This document shows, one piece after another, positions 36,751 to 48,562 of a stretch of 64,000 nucleotides of DNA. Position 1 is the first letter of the stretch; every line of letters begins with the position of its first letter. The position numbers and the translations under genes are program-made. The notes under the pieces were generated by a model. It was not told where the DNA came from. It saw only the letters and a list, made by a program, of their open reading frames with translations, and searched no databases. The stretch comes from Spodoptera frugiperda (Eukaryota; Arthropoda; Insecta; Lepidoptera; Noctuidae), in assembly GCF_023101765.2 (NCBI RefSeq), contig NC_064227.1, forward strand, positions 3,233,592-3,297,591, given 5' to 3'.

Positions 36751-37327
36751 AAATAAACATGCTAATCTTACTCCCAATAAACCAAAAAATGTCGTAAAAT
36801 CTCATTCTAAAACATTCGTAGAAAAGCTACTAAACAACTAACTGGTTTTAAACAAATTTACTAAAATGGAATCCGAAGATAATCCTAATAACATCGGAAC
36901 AAACTGTTTATAACGATTTAATACTAAAAAGTCAGCTTTTTAATAAACTAATAAATTACTCTTAGAATAATTTATAATCTAGAAATTATGTTTAAATCAA
37001 TTAAATCGTGTATAACTGTGCTCTCGATGTTATCTGGTCTATGAATAATATTAACACTACAATAACTGAAATAGTACTAGATTTGAGTAATCAAATTAAT
37101 GCACCGATAAATTAGGTTTTAAATTAAATTGTTGGATGACTGACTGATTCATCAACTGTTTAGAATTCCGTGTGGAGATAGGAAAACGACCTTAGTTTCA
37201 AAGCAACGTTGTTGTTGATTTTGCTATCGATTTTAACAAAGAAATCGAAGTTTGGATGTAGTAACGTATCTATACTACTTATAACGTAACACTAAATTTT
37301 CCTCAGCAATAACTCCCTTTTCCAATA

Positions 37328-37490
37328 AATATACATAAAAATCAATTGCTGTTCGTTAGTCTCGCTAAAACTCGAGAACTGCTGGACCGATTTGGCAAAT
37401 TTTGGTCTTGAATTATTTGTGCAGGTCCAGGGAAGGTTTAAAAGGTGAGAAAAAATGTTGGAGGCAGTACGAAGTTTGCCGGGCTAGCAT
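37328..37490 (-). mobile_element. Retroposon remnant, inverted relative of 48420-48562
   Basis: The minus strand has CAAAATTTGCCAAATCGGTC, CAGCAGTTCTCGAGTTTTAG and CGAGACTAACGAACAGCAAT, then TGATTTTTATGTATATTTAT. The opposite end (plus strand) is GCCGGGCTAGCATATATATA. It resembles a widespread moth repeat; no coding content. Confidence 0.65.
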
Positions 37491-37971
37491 ATATATAGCA
37501 ATTACAGTAAGATAACTGTAATTAACAATTTTGCCTCAACTATACCTTATCTAACTCCAAAATCAAAGCACAAACCTCATAATCAACAGTTGCACCAGAG
37601 CCCATTCAATCACCAAAACAATTCAATGACCAATACAGAAAAATCACGTCTTACCTCCAACTTCAAAAAACAGGCCACGAAAATATGAAATATCTACTTC
37701 TATGGCTTCTTTCACGTTCACACACCTATTAATAAGCTACACGTGTCAGTCGTAAGTACTTCACACCTGGCTACTTAAAGATATCACCAATAGGATCGAT
37801 ATGTTTCATATCCTTCCTGTTTTACTTTCCTTATCTTTGCTACCGGCCATTTCCAGCTACTAGTTAAAAAAAATCAGTATTGATAAATCTATCAGCCTAG
37901 CAGAGTTTACACGAGTGATATTTGCCAATTTTTGTGTCATTCAAAGCAAAATTATATTGATAATACTGAAC

Positions 37972-38121
37972 TTTTTTTGATAGGGGAAAATCATCCAATG
38001 GCTTCTCCCGCCTTGGGTGAGGCGAGAGGGAGTGTCAGACTCTTACTGACTAAAAACCACCCCGTTCCTTCTCTTGCTTTGAGCCGGTGCCCCGGTAACC
38101 TATTACGTTGCCCGCGGATCG
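37972..38121 (-). mobile_element. Short poly(A)-type retroposon
   Basis: The plus strand begins with a T7 run (poly(A) tail of the minus-strand element) at 37973-37979, then GGGGAAAATCATCCAATGGC, CTTCTCCCGCCTTGGGTGAG and AAAACCACCCCGTTCCTTCT. It ends near 38121 with a decayed 5' end. No clear duplication. Confidence 0.8.
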
Positions 38122-40104
38122 GGACAATACAGACCCTAAGTTCAGTTTTATGAACACACGGATTGTTGCTGCAAAAGAAGTCAAATTAAAGGCAAAAAAC
38201 CATTCAAGGCAATATTTACAATGGAGTATCAAATGATTCTGTCCAATAATCGTCTTCGTGAGGTTATTGTTTTATCTCCGATCATCCAACCCCTTTAAGA
38301 GTTCTTAGCAATTTGGTAAAAATCCTCCTATTTCCGAGACCTCAAAAATCCCATGATTCCATCTTCAATTATACCACTTTTTACTATCACCAATCCACCA
38401 GAATGTCAAAGTTGAGCATAGCTACCACCAGCCAACTATTACGAGAAGAATGATTGGCGTACCTGACATCAATTCTTCGGATGATCAGCGATCCAGAGTT
38501 TCTGGCGCCCGATTAAATCATCAGCAACTGGGCTATCGGCCAGGCTGACATGTTGAGAAGAAATATCGTCTTAATGAGTGGTTGATTACATTTCAACGAT
38601 TGGAGAAGTAGTTGATTAGTGATAATGTGAGAAAAACAAATGGCTAGGGCGATTTGCATGCGGATTAATCAGTGATATGCACTTGATGCTTAAATTAGAG
38701 TGAGGATTTTAAATAAGAGCTTAGTGTTGTGAAAGAAACTTGGTGATTACTTAATTTTAATCATGATTTTATGCTACAGTGCATCTTCTCTATTTGATCT
38801 GAAAAGTAAATTAAAAATCCTTTGAACAATACTCGCAAAAAAACCTACGGAATCAATGAAATAAAACATCAAAAAAGCGAAACATTTCTAATCTTCTAAA
38901 ATCTTTTATCCAAATTAAATTTATAGCACCAATTCAAATCATAAATTAACGTTAAAAATTTGTTCGAAAATATTTTAATTTAATAGCAACACAGAGGTTT
39001 AAGTTGCCAGTAAATACGTCACATCCGCTCCAATAAACTCGTGTTCCATATTTGAAACAGGTGAAAATGTGTGTGTAGTCTTGTTTGTCAGTCTGTCGCC
39101 TTGTCTCTCATAAAGTGGTCAGTTTAAAGGGTTTGCAAACGGTTTACTGTAAGCAAATTGCTTGAAATATTTTAATACCTAGTAAAATAGGGGGATCTTG
39201 GTAGTATGTATTATGTTACGCTTTTTATGATCCAACCGTTGGCATACTTGGCACTTAGGACGTTCTGGGCGTAGCGTATGACATTTGTGAACGGTACACA
39301 CAGTTTTGACATATCGGAATAGTGATGGGACGTGTTTTAAATTTTTTATCGATAAATAATGTCGAGCTTTAAAATTTTTGAGATAAGGATGCTAATTCAT
39401 ATCATTAATTTATGTTATTCGAAAGTTATATTTATCCAATCTATTATAGAGTATTTTTTTCAAGTTTCCTTATCGTTGGAATTATTATTTATTTCTGAGT
39501 GTGAATCTATTAATTTTATTACGAGATAAAAAATCCACTTGGCTATTAAGTGCTTTCTTAAAATTGCAATACGTGTCCATTTTCCCTTTCCTTCTCACAA
39601 ACGAAACCTTGACCAACACATAAACACCCACCACATTATCCAAGCCAGTTTTTATCCAACTTATCAACCCTTACCTAATCATTTTTCTTTTATCTCTTTC
39701 TTTCACGCCTATTTTCCTAGCTGCATCTCCCTCGCACAGTCAATTTGCGAGTGCCTGTGTTACTACCAGTATTTTGTGTCATTATATCCAGGTTCTAATT
39801 GGAACTTGATATGCGTACACAATTAGAGTCTTGTCGTTTTGGATTAACGAGCTTTTTACACTTGCATTTGAGCTTGGTGCGTTTTATAAGCTGAAGCGGT
39901 GTTTGAGAATAGTGATGTGGTAGTGTTGAAGAGAAAAAATTGTCGATATAAAAATGTGAATAGGAGATGTTATCGATATTATTTTGTACAATTAAAAGTA
40001 TTAACATAACTAAACGATGTTTTTCAAAGAGTCAGGTAGAAATATCGTTGTATGGGGACTTTTTTGTTTTAAACTTGGTGCTAAAATTTCGATATCGAAA
40101 ATCC
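38122..40104. other. Intronic sequence, no gene seen
   Basis: AT-rich. The open frame at 39539-39826 (95 codons, plus) is chance-like. No element with ends. Confidence 0.5.
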
Positions 40105-40162
40105 CAATAACTCCTTAACACGGGAATCGATTCTAAGACCTCGTGTGACCAACGAAGCAGAC
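40105..40162 (-). mobile_element. SINE head relic
   Basis: Minus-strand GTGTCTGCTTCGTTGGTCAC, then GAATCGATTCCCGTG as a degraded B-box. Only the tRNA-like head remains of the family represented at 50498. Confidence 0.5.
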
Positions 40163-40997
40163 ACTATAATTTATCAGCACCATTATCTGATAAATAGTGC
40201 TAAGTATGATGTAAAGGGGGGATTTAGAAAATATATTGATGATGGATCGATTGGTCGTTAGATAAGGTTCGATTCCAGATTTACCTTTAGTTAAATAAGA
40301 ACATGCAGTATTATGGTTGTTAAGATAACGCACAGGAAGTTTGATAGCTACATTTAGTAAGTTAATTAGGTACGAAAATAGATCTGAGTTAAAGCAAAGT
40401 ATAAATCTAATTAGTCCCTGAAACAAAGTTAAGATGGTTCACTTTGGCCCTTAGAATTGAGAAATGTAGTAAATGTTTAAAAATTTGTGCGATTTTATAA
40501 ATGGATCCTTTGCAATTATAAAAATAGATCAACTTTAGCCTCACAAAAAATATTTGATTACTCGTACCTACATAATAAATATATGTATGACGTTGAATCG
40601 ACGACTACAGATTTTTAATAAATGAATAATGGGTATAATAATCGTTAGATAATGGTTCCGCAAAAATATTATACACATGCCTATATTATAAAATAAAAAA
40701 TATAATAAAATCGCTCTCGCTCCTCGCTTAGACACCAACGTGAATGGTATTAAAACACATTTAGAGTTCCTTAGTTCCAATACGATATTATAATTTGTTT
40801 TGCCAACACTTCGTATTCATATTGTGGTTCCGTTTTTGCATTAATTCACAATATACATTTAAATAGTAGCCATTTTGTTACTTGGTATGGAATTGTACAA
40901 TTTATGACCTGATAAAAGTAGCCGGGAGCCACTGGATTCAGGACTTCCAGGCCATTGGAGAGGTCTATGTTCACCAGTGAATGTCTTGTGGTGAATA

Positions 40998-41015
40998 TGA
41001 TGATGATGATGATGA
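40998..41015 (+). repeat. GAT microsatellite
   Basis: An uninterrupted run of about six GAT/ATG repeats. No gene is nearby apart from the enclosing intron. Confidence 0.8.
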
Positions 41016-41410
41016 ATAAGGATAGAAGATAGTGTTGTTTCATAAAATTTTGCTTTTGTATAGTCTCTGTCCTTGAACCATCATGTGGACTAGATAGTTA
41101 CCTAGGGTAAAACCTTGTAAATCTTTCTAAAGCTTCTTTGACTATAACTATAACGACTGTAAAAAAATAGATATAATAACAAAGTTAAAATTAAAATAGA
41201 TGTAAGCACGAAAAAATAGCAGACATTTTAAGCGTACGTTTACATAAAATACAAAATGAAAATCGGAATGTTTAAACAAACAAACAAATTCACTTTCCAA
41301 TCAAAATAATTCGATAAAAGCCACGTTGACGCGCCCCAATCAGTGTAATGTGTTTGACATCGTCCATTCAGGATCAAAAATATCAATATTCCGTAAAAAA
41401 GGCCAAAGTA

Positions 41411-41473
41411 ATACATAATCTCTTTGCAATAATATTTTAGTAGCTTTACCTTTCGTATTGTTTCATTAATAAC
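41411..41473 (+). repeat. Left copy of a long direct repeat flanking a SINE
   Basis: 63 bp, ATACATAATCTCTTTGCAAT through TAGTAGCTTTACCTTTCGTA to TTTCATTAATAAC. It recurs at 41743-41806 with about three small differences (a T/C change, one extra base in the CTCT stretch, a C/A change). Confidence 0.88.
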
Positions 41474-41742
41474 GTCACGCCTTTAATCCCCGAAGGGGTA
41501 GGCAGAGGTGCACATTATGGCACATAATGCCAATGTACACCCACATTTCACAATTTGTGTTGTAAGTCCCATGTAATAGGTGGTGAGCCTATTGCTATAT
41601 ACCGGGCATATTTCCAGACTCCGTGCTACCACTGAGATTTTTTTCGAAAAACCGAAAAAAGCCCAGTAATACTTCGCCCGACCCGGGAATCGAACCCAAG
41701 ACCCCTTGCTCAGCAGTTGCACTTGCGACCAACGAGGCAGTC
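41474..41742 (-). mobile_element. tRNA-derived SINE between 63-64-bp direct repeats
   Basis: The minus strand reads GACTGCCTCGTTGGTCGCAA, GTGCAACTGCTGAGCAAGGG, GTCTTGGGTTCGATTCCCGG (intact B-box) and GTCGGGCGAAGTATTACTGG, ending GGGGATTAAAGGCGTGAC. It is a nearly intact pol III-type SINE of 269 bp. The element borders the repeat at 41411-41473 on one side and at 41743-41806 on the other with no extra bases. A minus-strand frame at 41483-41722 lies inside the SINE and is not a gene. Confidence 0.9.
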
Positions 41743-41806
41743 ATACATAACCTCTCTTGCAATAATATTTTAGTAGCTTTACCTTTAGTATTGTTTCATT
41801 AATAAC
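41743..41806 (+). repeat. Right copy of a long direct repeat flanking a SINE
   Basis: 64 bp, ATACATAACCTCTCTTGCAA through TAGTAGCTTTACCTTTAGTA to TTTCATTAATAAC. See 41411-41473. Confidence 0.88.
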
Positions 41807-42159
41807 TGGTACTTAATGGCTAAAAGCGTACATTTATACACGATTCATGTACCTCACTTAAAACTTATCAATCCTATATGTCTTACTCAAAATTATCAAC
41901 AGTAAAATGCATTATCCTGTTTCGAAAATATCACTTAATATCATACCATATTTATACGGACCCCGAGATATTACACACTCACGAGAAATGAATAAAAACT
42001 CGGTTTCTCCGCCCTCCTCCCCCTTTTTGTTTCACTCGATAATTGGTCAGTAGGTGAGACGCTCACTTGTCATCAATCATTCTGGAAAAAAGTTACCTTT
42101 GTTTTTAAATTTAATTTCCATTTTTTTCCCTTTCTTATGACCGTTGTACCTTACTCAAG

Positions 42160-42481
42160 TTACTGCCGTACTCGGAGACATTTAAAGATTACTTTTAACA
42201 ATTTCTTAGTAATTAATAGGCTAGTCAAATTCAATACTTTTTTGGAAACGTCTAAAAGATATTTTCTATAAATTTTGTAAGAAAATAGTGTGTTTGACGT
42301 CAAATAGCAGACTTATTTATAGAAAATTAGCTAGAAAAAATCGAAAATTAAGTAGATCATCACATCTTCGAACGAAAGTGTGATATTGTATTGAAAAGTA
42401 GAAATAATTTATTTTTGACTGAGGAAACTAAGGACAGAGTGAAGAAACTATTATCTAAATGACTCTGAGTACGGCCGTTAA
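42160..42481. mobile_element. Foldback element with TTAA-type ends, long copy
   Basis: The left end reads TTACTGCCGTACTCGGAGAC and the right end, reversed, TTAACGGCCGTACTCAGAG. The arms also share TTTAAAGATTAC / TTTAGATAATAG and CTTAGTAATT / CCTTAGTTTC. About 322 bp, no frame. Same family as 52273-52397. TTAA at the right edge (42478-42481) points to piggyBac-type target use. Confidence 0.7.
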
Positions 42482-42750
42482 TATTAATATTTAATAATAT
42501 GTAACTAACCAATTACCACATAGTCGGAGTAGTATGGCATTTTTGTTTAAATAAGGCTTCGATCGGATAAAGAACCTGTGTACTTGCACTTGTATTTACT
42601 TATAAATAACAACGCTTATGATCAATAACGAGTTAAGTTAGTTCTAACTATGTTCTAAGGTATCGACAAGCTGATTGAATGTAATTAAGCAAATATGTAC
42701 CCTAAACTCAGTATATTAAGGGTTGAAATTCTATCACAGTGTTTTAAGTG

Positions 42751-42915
42751 AGATGGAGTTTCTTGCTCGTTCTTCTCCATTCGAAGCTACACTTTGGAAC
42801 CAGCACCTAGCTTCACTGACAGACAGACTGACGGACAATTCAATTTGACGTTTCAAAAGTGCCTAATTTAGGATTAATTGAAATAAATGCTTTGATTTTG
42901 ACTTTGAATATTAAT
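42751..42915 (+). mobile_element. LINE-tail-like repeat
   Basis: GTTCTTCTCCATTCGAAGCT, AGCACCTAGCTTCACTGACA, GACGTTTCAAAAGTGCCTAA, TTGAAATAAATGCTTTGATT and a simple tail TTTGACTTTGAATATT. Three copies are in this window (36612 reversed; 48947 partial). Probably the 3' untranslated end of a non-LTR retrotransposon. Confidence 0.7.
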
Positions 42916-43262
42916 ATCTTTTTGAAATAACAGTTTTGTGAATAAAAAAAGTAATGTTTTGTATTAATCTCTTTTGCTGCCAGCTGAATTGAGAATTAGT
43001 GGTACGTATTAAATTAATTTTAGAGCTATTAATTAAATTTTCAATGTTCAAAACTAAATTATTGTTGCATACATTTTGTTTACATGAAACCAGCCGATTA
43101 ATTTAATCAAAAAATTAGTTATGCAAATTCAGTATTTGATATTTTCAGTGCTAAAGCTTTATGTAAATATTTAAGCTATTTACCTATCGTATATAAATTA
43201 TAAATCAAAGATAAGAAGGGTCTAAAATCAAAAGCAATCACAATTACATACTGTGCTCTTTT

Positions 43263-43413
43263 TTGTTGAGTGTGGTAAATAATCCAATGGCTTCTCTGAC
43301 CTTGGGCTAGACGAGAAGGAGTGTCAGACTCTTACTGACTAAAAACCACCCCGTTCCTACTCCTGCTTTTCGAGCCGGAGCCCGGTAACCCGCTAGGCAG
43401 CCCGCAGCTCCTG
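43263..43413 (-). mobile_element. Short poly(A)-type retroposon
   Basis: A plus-strand T-run (43259-43264) stands for the tail, followed by AATCCAATGGCTTCTCTGAC, GTGTCAGACTCTTACTGACT, AAAAACCACCCCGTTCCTAC and CCCGCTAGGCAGCCCGCAGC. Well preserved, close to full length. Flanking match is only about 5 bp. Confidence 0.8.
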
Positions 43414-44539
43414 TGATTAGTAGAATTTCGATATCGAAAAACCTTATAAATATTACTAGATTTTGGAATCCCAGGGTTTTGGGCTTTGTAACACTTATTA
43501 GCTTATAGTTTTCGTGACACCAAACTAAATTAATTACTTATTATGTTTTTTGCTGGTGCTTTCTTTAGTAATTTTTCTTTATCATATCATTGCTTATTTG
43601 CTATGCTTTCTCCGACATTTGATATCGGAATGAGCTATATCGATTGAGCTATCTGAATTTGAGCTTTTTATGTTCTATTCTGTTCTTTTCTATTCTATCC
43701 CGTGTTTAACAATAATGTAGTCTCATTTAAAATCGACAAGCAATCACAATCATTAAAGAAAACTAAACGAAGAACTGCAAGCATACTTTAACCAACTTCT
43801 TCGGCGAAATACACGCCATAATATCGTTTTTTTAAGACTCCTTAACCAACAAGCTAAAGAGTGATTCACGTATGGTCAAAAATCAAACTCGACCACAATT
43901 ATAGGCCCCTAGTTATACATACACAAGTTTATTATACACGTTGAGGTAAAATAAATATTACACCTTATAATTTGTGGTGGAACGGGCAGGTAGCAGTTTT
44001 TATAACACAGTCTTCTCTTTAATGCAGTTTCAGCTTTATTTCTTTGTTTTTAAAGTTGGTATTCAGTTGGAGTATAGAACAGGTTGGTATACGTTGATGT
44101 GCTGTTTGTAAACTGTGAATAATTTTAATGTGTATGATGGATGAATGGTTTTTATCAATACAATCTATACTCTGGTTGGTTTTTGGTGAGTCAAGTAGTT
44201 TAAATAGTGTCTGCGGTTTCTGGGGTGAGTTTCGTAATGATTATGGTGTTTCTGAGTTCGATTCTCGGGTTTAAAAAGGAGTTCTTTATGGTAATGAGAA
44301 GGATGGAATTACCCAAAGTTTTATTAAAGATACAGATTTTTTTTTCGCGTTGACGAAATTTGCTTGTTTGATTTACGAATCTGTATCAGGTAATAGCATA
44401 TATGTTTACCCCCTATTACATGATTCTAATAGCATAATCAACATATATAAGGAACAACAAACATAGTGTCACATTAAACACGATAAAACGCTTCCGGCCA
44501 CTGAAAGTGTCATTTATTTGGACATATTTATCGCATAAA
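43414..44539. other. Intronic sequence with a possible SINE relic
   Basis: AT-rich. At about 44205-44310 GTCTGCGGTTTCTGG and GAGTTCGATTCTCGGGTTT look like a degraded tRNA-type head with B-box in plus orientation. Nothing else recognisable. Confidence 0.4.
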
Positions 44540-44656
44540 ATCGATATAGATAGACCTTGTATGCAAATGGCGTCGATAAAATCGAGATCAAACAATCGAT
44601 TTCTGAAAATATCGATAAGAATCGTTTATACGTACTATCCATTCATAGTAATCGAT
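44540..44656. promoter_or_regulatory. ATCGAT cluster, candidate transcription-factor site group
   Basis: ATCGAT occurs at 44540, 44595, 44611 and 44651, plus GTCGAT at 44572, all in 117 bp; the third is a full TATCGATA. Candidates are DREF/BEAF-like or Cut/Onecut factors. An open frame of 65 codons overlaps and is not convincing. Confidence 0.4.
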
Positions 44657-44884
44657 AGGATCTTATCTTTTGTTTTAATTTTATTTATTACGATTGCGTA
44701 TTGATGACATTTTGCGTCATTTTTTCATATTAAGTAACGAGGTGCTTGTAATTAATTGGGAAGATATGATTTTTTTTTCATAATATTGGTTTCTGATAAA
44801 CTAAAGGCCTTGGGATAAAGAGGTGTTTTTCTTATCCAAGGTCAGTTATTTGAGTGGTCAATATTTAGAATCAGATACGATCCT

Positions 44885-44928
44885 ACGTCATTTCTACTTC
44901 TAAAATGTAGAAGAAACAGAAATGACGT
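44885..44928. repeat. Hairpin with TGACGT arms
   Basis: ACGTCATTTCT (44885-44895) pairs with AGAAATGACGT (44918-44928), an 11-bp perfect stem, and an inner CTTCTA / TAGAAG stem stacks on it. Each outer arm holds a CREB/ATF half site TGACGT. It could be a very short foldback element or a regulatory palindrome. Confidence 0.55.
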
Positions 44929-45527
44929 CACGTAGAAAGATACGCGATATTTCAAATCGATATAATATCTTTGAAAGTATTTGTTTCAGTAAGAAAATAA
45001 AAAATACATATCTAATGTTTAAAAATAATCTACAAGACGGACATTACAATCAAAATTATACATCTACCTATAGAAATGAGACTCTTAACATGTTTAAAAT
45101 AAAAACAGAGTAACGATGAAGTTTCTAGTTTGTTCTTCCATTTACTAATCTAGATCTTGAAATGAACACCTATATTCACAGTTTGATAGATGACAAACAG
45201 ACACAATTTTATTTGGACCTTTTAAAAGTATGTATGGATTAATGCTTTGATTAACTACATAGCCAAGCCGCAAAATATCAAGAACAGCAAAAGACCTTTT
45301 CAAAATTAAAAAAGAGCTCGTACCTATCTTTTTTACACTCTTCACAGTCCATCAGCGTTGGAACTGAAAATTTAGGTCATGGTGTACGACCTAGCTTTGT
45401 GACGATAAGCTGATTATCGGGCTACATCCAGCTATCTACCTGCCACTGAAGAGTTCGGATTCGAACCCTATAGCTACGTAGATTAGTGCTCATTATTTGA
45501 AAATAGGTCTGAAAGTGTCTTGGTGTA
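44929..45527. other. Intronic sequence, no gene seen
   Basis: AT-rich, no recognisable elements apart from 45430-45500, where TTCGGATTCGAACCCTATAG resembles the edge of a degraded SINE or LINE copy. Confidence 0.4.
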
Positions 45528-45603
45528 ATGATTGTAAAATCTTTCTCTGTGTGAAAAGAGGCTCTTGGTCAGCAGTAGGCACTTTTAGGCTGATGATGCG
45601 TGA
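45528..45603 (-). repeat. Lepidopteran 'CATCATCAGCC' repeat, reverse copy
   Basis: The minus strand reads CATCATCAGCCTAAAAGTGC, CTACTGCTGACCAAGAGCCT and CTTTTCACACAGAGAAAGAT, the same order as 13733-13830. Confidence 0.65.
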
Positions 45604-46214
45604 TTTGCAATCATGATTTCCTAACACCGAATCTCCAGTTCTATCTCTGGATTTAAAACAAGTAATACATAAAAATATGTTTTATGTTAAACGTTTTAAT
45701 AGGCTTATATTGTGGCGAAAGTGGAGTTTCAGTTTCATACTTAATGTAGATTCTACATCGTCTTCACACTTTTTAGTACATAGGTACTTGCACTAACATA
45801 ACCTGAAAATATGACAATAGAATTGGGAATAAAAATTAAGTGCCTGGCAGTGTTTAGATACACAACACTGCAGATCGAATCCAGTGACGTGTTATTGGAG
45901 AGTCCAATGTCCAGCATTAGACGACAACGGACTGAAGATGATGAATTAAACTTGTCCCTTCTCCAAGAACACCTCTGTCTACCTCTTCTCAGAATGATCA
46001 TGATATCATGCACACAATAATAATATTCGGGCGAAATGTGAGTGTAATGTATACAGATACACCTGTTCCGTTCTAAGAAGCGAAACTCGTTAATATGTTC
46101 TTAGAAACTCCATGTTGGACCGAACTGTAACGATCAATCAATGGCATCACTCAACTGTCTTCTATCTGCATCATTATGGTACATTCGGAACCCTTCTTTC
46201 AGTATTCGTCGGTT

Positions 46215-46320
46215 TTTTATGGTATAATCCGGTAAACGAACAGACGGATCACCTGATGGTAAGCAATCACTGCCGCCCATGTACACTTGTCCCACACTTT
46301 AATGCAAACACCAGAGGTGA
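46215..46320 (+). repeat. Lepidopteran 'ACCTGATGGTAAGC' repeat
   Basis: TTTTTTATGGTATAATCCGG, AACAGACGGATCACCTGATG and GTAAGCAATCACTGCCGCCC are followed by a shortened 'aacaccagaggtg' end. Same family as 54757-54862. Confidence 0.65.
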
Positions 46321-47483
46321 AGACAGAAGAGCATTTAAAAACGTCCAAGTTTCACTGTCTGCTTATTGCTATACACCGAACTCAAAACGATTACTGAAAA
46401 TAATATAAAAAACCTGAGCTTGCAAAATAACGTATACAGAAAGTATTAACTATGAATAAATGTGACAGCTTTATATACTTACGCCTGCAAAGACTGGAGT
46501 TACTGAAGTCAATATCAATATCAAAATTCCATTGACCTTCCAAAATTCAACTACGAACCTCATTACGAAAGAATTCAAAACTACACCAGTAGCACAATCC
46601 TAAACGCGTTCTCTAATATGAAAACATAAAAATGCGTGTCTGTATATCCTCTAGTATTGTATTTACAGCGCATTACACGGGCACATCCGAGGGTCAATAT
46701 TTGTATAGGCGAGGACCCACCACAGTACTGGGTTTCTTAGAAACGTGCTCACACAATTTTATAGAAAATGGTGTTATGTGAGAGAAATATCTCCTCGATT
46801 ATGACAGTCGTGTCAATATCAAGACGGTTATTTTGATATTTAATTTAAACGTCTATTTTTGTGCTAAAACTATCCATATTTTTGTAAATAAATCGATATA
46901 AGATATAATTTGATTTATATTTAAATTAAAATATCAAACAATACCATTAAATATCATTACGTTATTTCATTACTCCAAATAATTGTTACATAAAACATAT
47001 TTTAATAGCTTTTACAACTCCTGTTTATCGAAAAAAACAATGCATTTTTCCGAGAAAAAAATGTCGGAATGATAAATAAAGATTAATTATCATATCGACA
47101 CGATTAAAAGCCATTATTATCATTATCATTATGATAACGTCTCGTTTTGAATAAAGAATGTGTTATACCTTGATTGACATTTATTTAATTGGGTATCCAT
47201 ATTGGTTTTACCGACTTGGCAAAAAGGGTATTGTTTTTTTTATTATAATTAGTTTGTGAGTAATGCACTGTTCGTGGTAACGGTTAGTTTTGAGTTCTTT
47301 TTTTATTGAAGTTTGTGGAGGATTAGAATTAAGGAGATGAGATATTGTTTAGATAGGTTTTTGTATGTGTTTAGTTTTGCTGAAGCGAAATATCTATCTA
47401 CATTGATCATTGTGTTACACTATACCTGCTATAGGTATGATATTTTTGAGTAGAATTCTTAAACAATATATGGCTTACGAGTA
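46321..47483. other. Intronic sequence, no gene seen
   Basis: Very AT-rich, including an imperfect ATT/ATC microsatellite at about 47110-47135. No gene or element. Confidence 0.5.
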
Positions 47484-47580
47484 ACATCACGCCTTTTAAT
47501 CTCGAGGAGACCATCAGAGACTTATGCCTAAAATTGTCACACACATTTTTCTCATGTTGGGACTCCCAATGTCAAAAAAT
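47484..47580 (-). mobile_element. SINE tail relic
   Basis: The plus strand ACATCACGCCTTTTAATCTC matches the 3' end of the SINE family in reverse, followed by a decayed body (CACACATTTTTCTCATGTTG). The tRNA-like head is missing, so it is a 5'-truncated or eroded copy. Confidence 0.55.
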
Positions 47581-47821
47581 TTTTTTAGACGTTTTTTAAA
47601 ACTGTAATAGATGAAAATTATCAGTAAAACACATTGTTTGTTACTTCTATCACTGGCGCCAGTAACTAGCACGCCAGTGTAATACACGCTACTAACTGAA
47701 TTGCTTTAAAATTGAATATGCGTGTGCGCAGCCTTATTCTGCATAAATTACTTTATTAAACGTTTAATCAAGATTTAATTTAAAGATAACTACTTGTTTA
47801 AATAACTGGAGTATTTACTCT

Positions 47822-47930
47822 TTAACCGTGTTATCAGGTGTAACTACTGTACTAAAGGTTTTAGGTTCGATTCCCGGGTCAAACAAAAATGTCTCAGTAA
47901 TAGAACAGATTTGGGATTTGTGCCCAGTTA
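47822..47930 (+). mobile_element. SINE head relic
   Basis: GTGTAACTACTGTACTAAAG is followed by TTTTAGGTTCGATTCCCGGG (intact B-box) and TCAAACAAAAATGTCTCAGT, then GGGATTTGTGCCCAGT. A decayed plus-strand copy of the tRNA-derived family. Confidence 0.6.
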
Positions 47931-48419
47931 ACATCATCGTAGAACCATAGATATTTTAATTCCTCATACAAAAACGCAATTATAATCCCAATAATATTTA
48001 CCCAACCTAATAATCAAACTTACAACTAATTCACCAAACGAGACAGTCTACCTAGTTATATGTTAAACGATATAATACTATAAGCTAAGCAATTTAGAGT
48101 GCTATTTAGCTCACAGTTATTAACACTATATCATTAGCGCAGTTAAAATGGCTTCTAGGGGCCTAGATTCGATTTTATGTGTTACGCTAGTCAATAGTTA
48201 GTACTCAAAATTAGTATTACTAGGGCTGTAGTCGTGTAATTTGAAAGGTCTATTTTAAGACACCAAGATTATTTTAATATACTAACTATAGTTCTTCATA
48301 TAACCTTCTTAAAAGTTGAACTTCAGAATCCGCATAGCAGTTTCTGAGATTGCTGTTAACAAACGTATGAACTTGAACTTGATTATTTCGTTCTAGATCT
48401 ATTTACGAGTTTCGATATC

Positions 48420-48562
48420 TATTTATATTGCCTCAAACATTTTTTTCACTTTCCCTGCACTTCCACAAATAATTCAAGACCAAAATTTAGCCAAATCGGT
48501 CCAGCCGTTCTTGAATTTAAGCGAGACTAACGATAGCAATTGATTTTTATACATATAGATTA
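48420..48562 (+). mobile_element. Retroposon remnant
   Basis: CTTTCCCTGCACTTCCACAA, ATAATTCAAGACCAAAATTT, AGCCAAATCGGTCCAGCCGT, TCTTGAATTTAAGCGAGACT and TGATTTTTATACATATAGAT. Inverted relative of 37328-37490. A further 5' fragment of the same or a sister family (ACTAGCTGTTGTCCGCGACT) stands alone at 48841-48885. Confidence 0.65.

Noticed and set aside
45811..46020. 69-codon plus-strand frame with an acidic/arginine-rich centre
   Set aside because: It overlaps an 86-codon frame on the other strand and looks like decayed retroelement or chance sequence; no splice or domain support.
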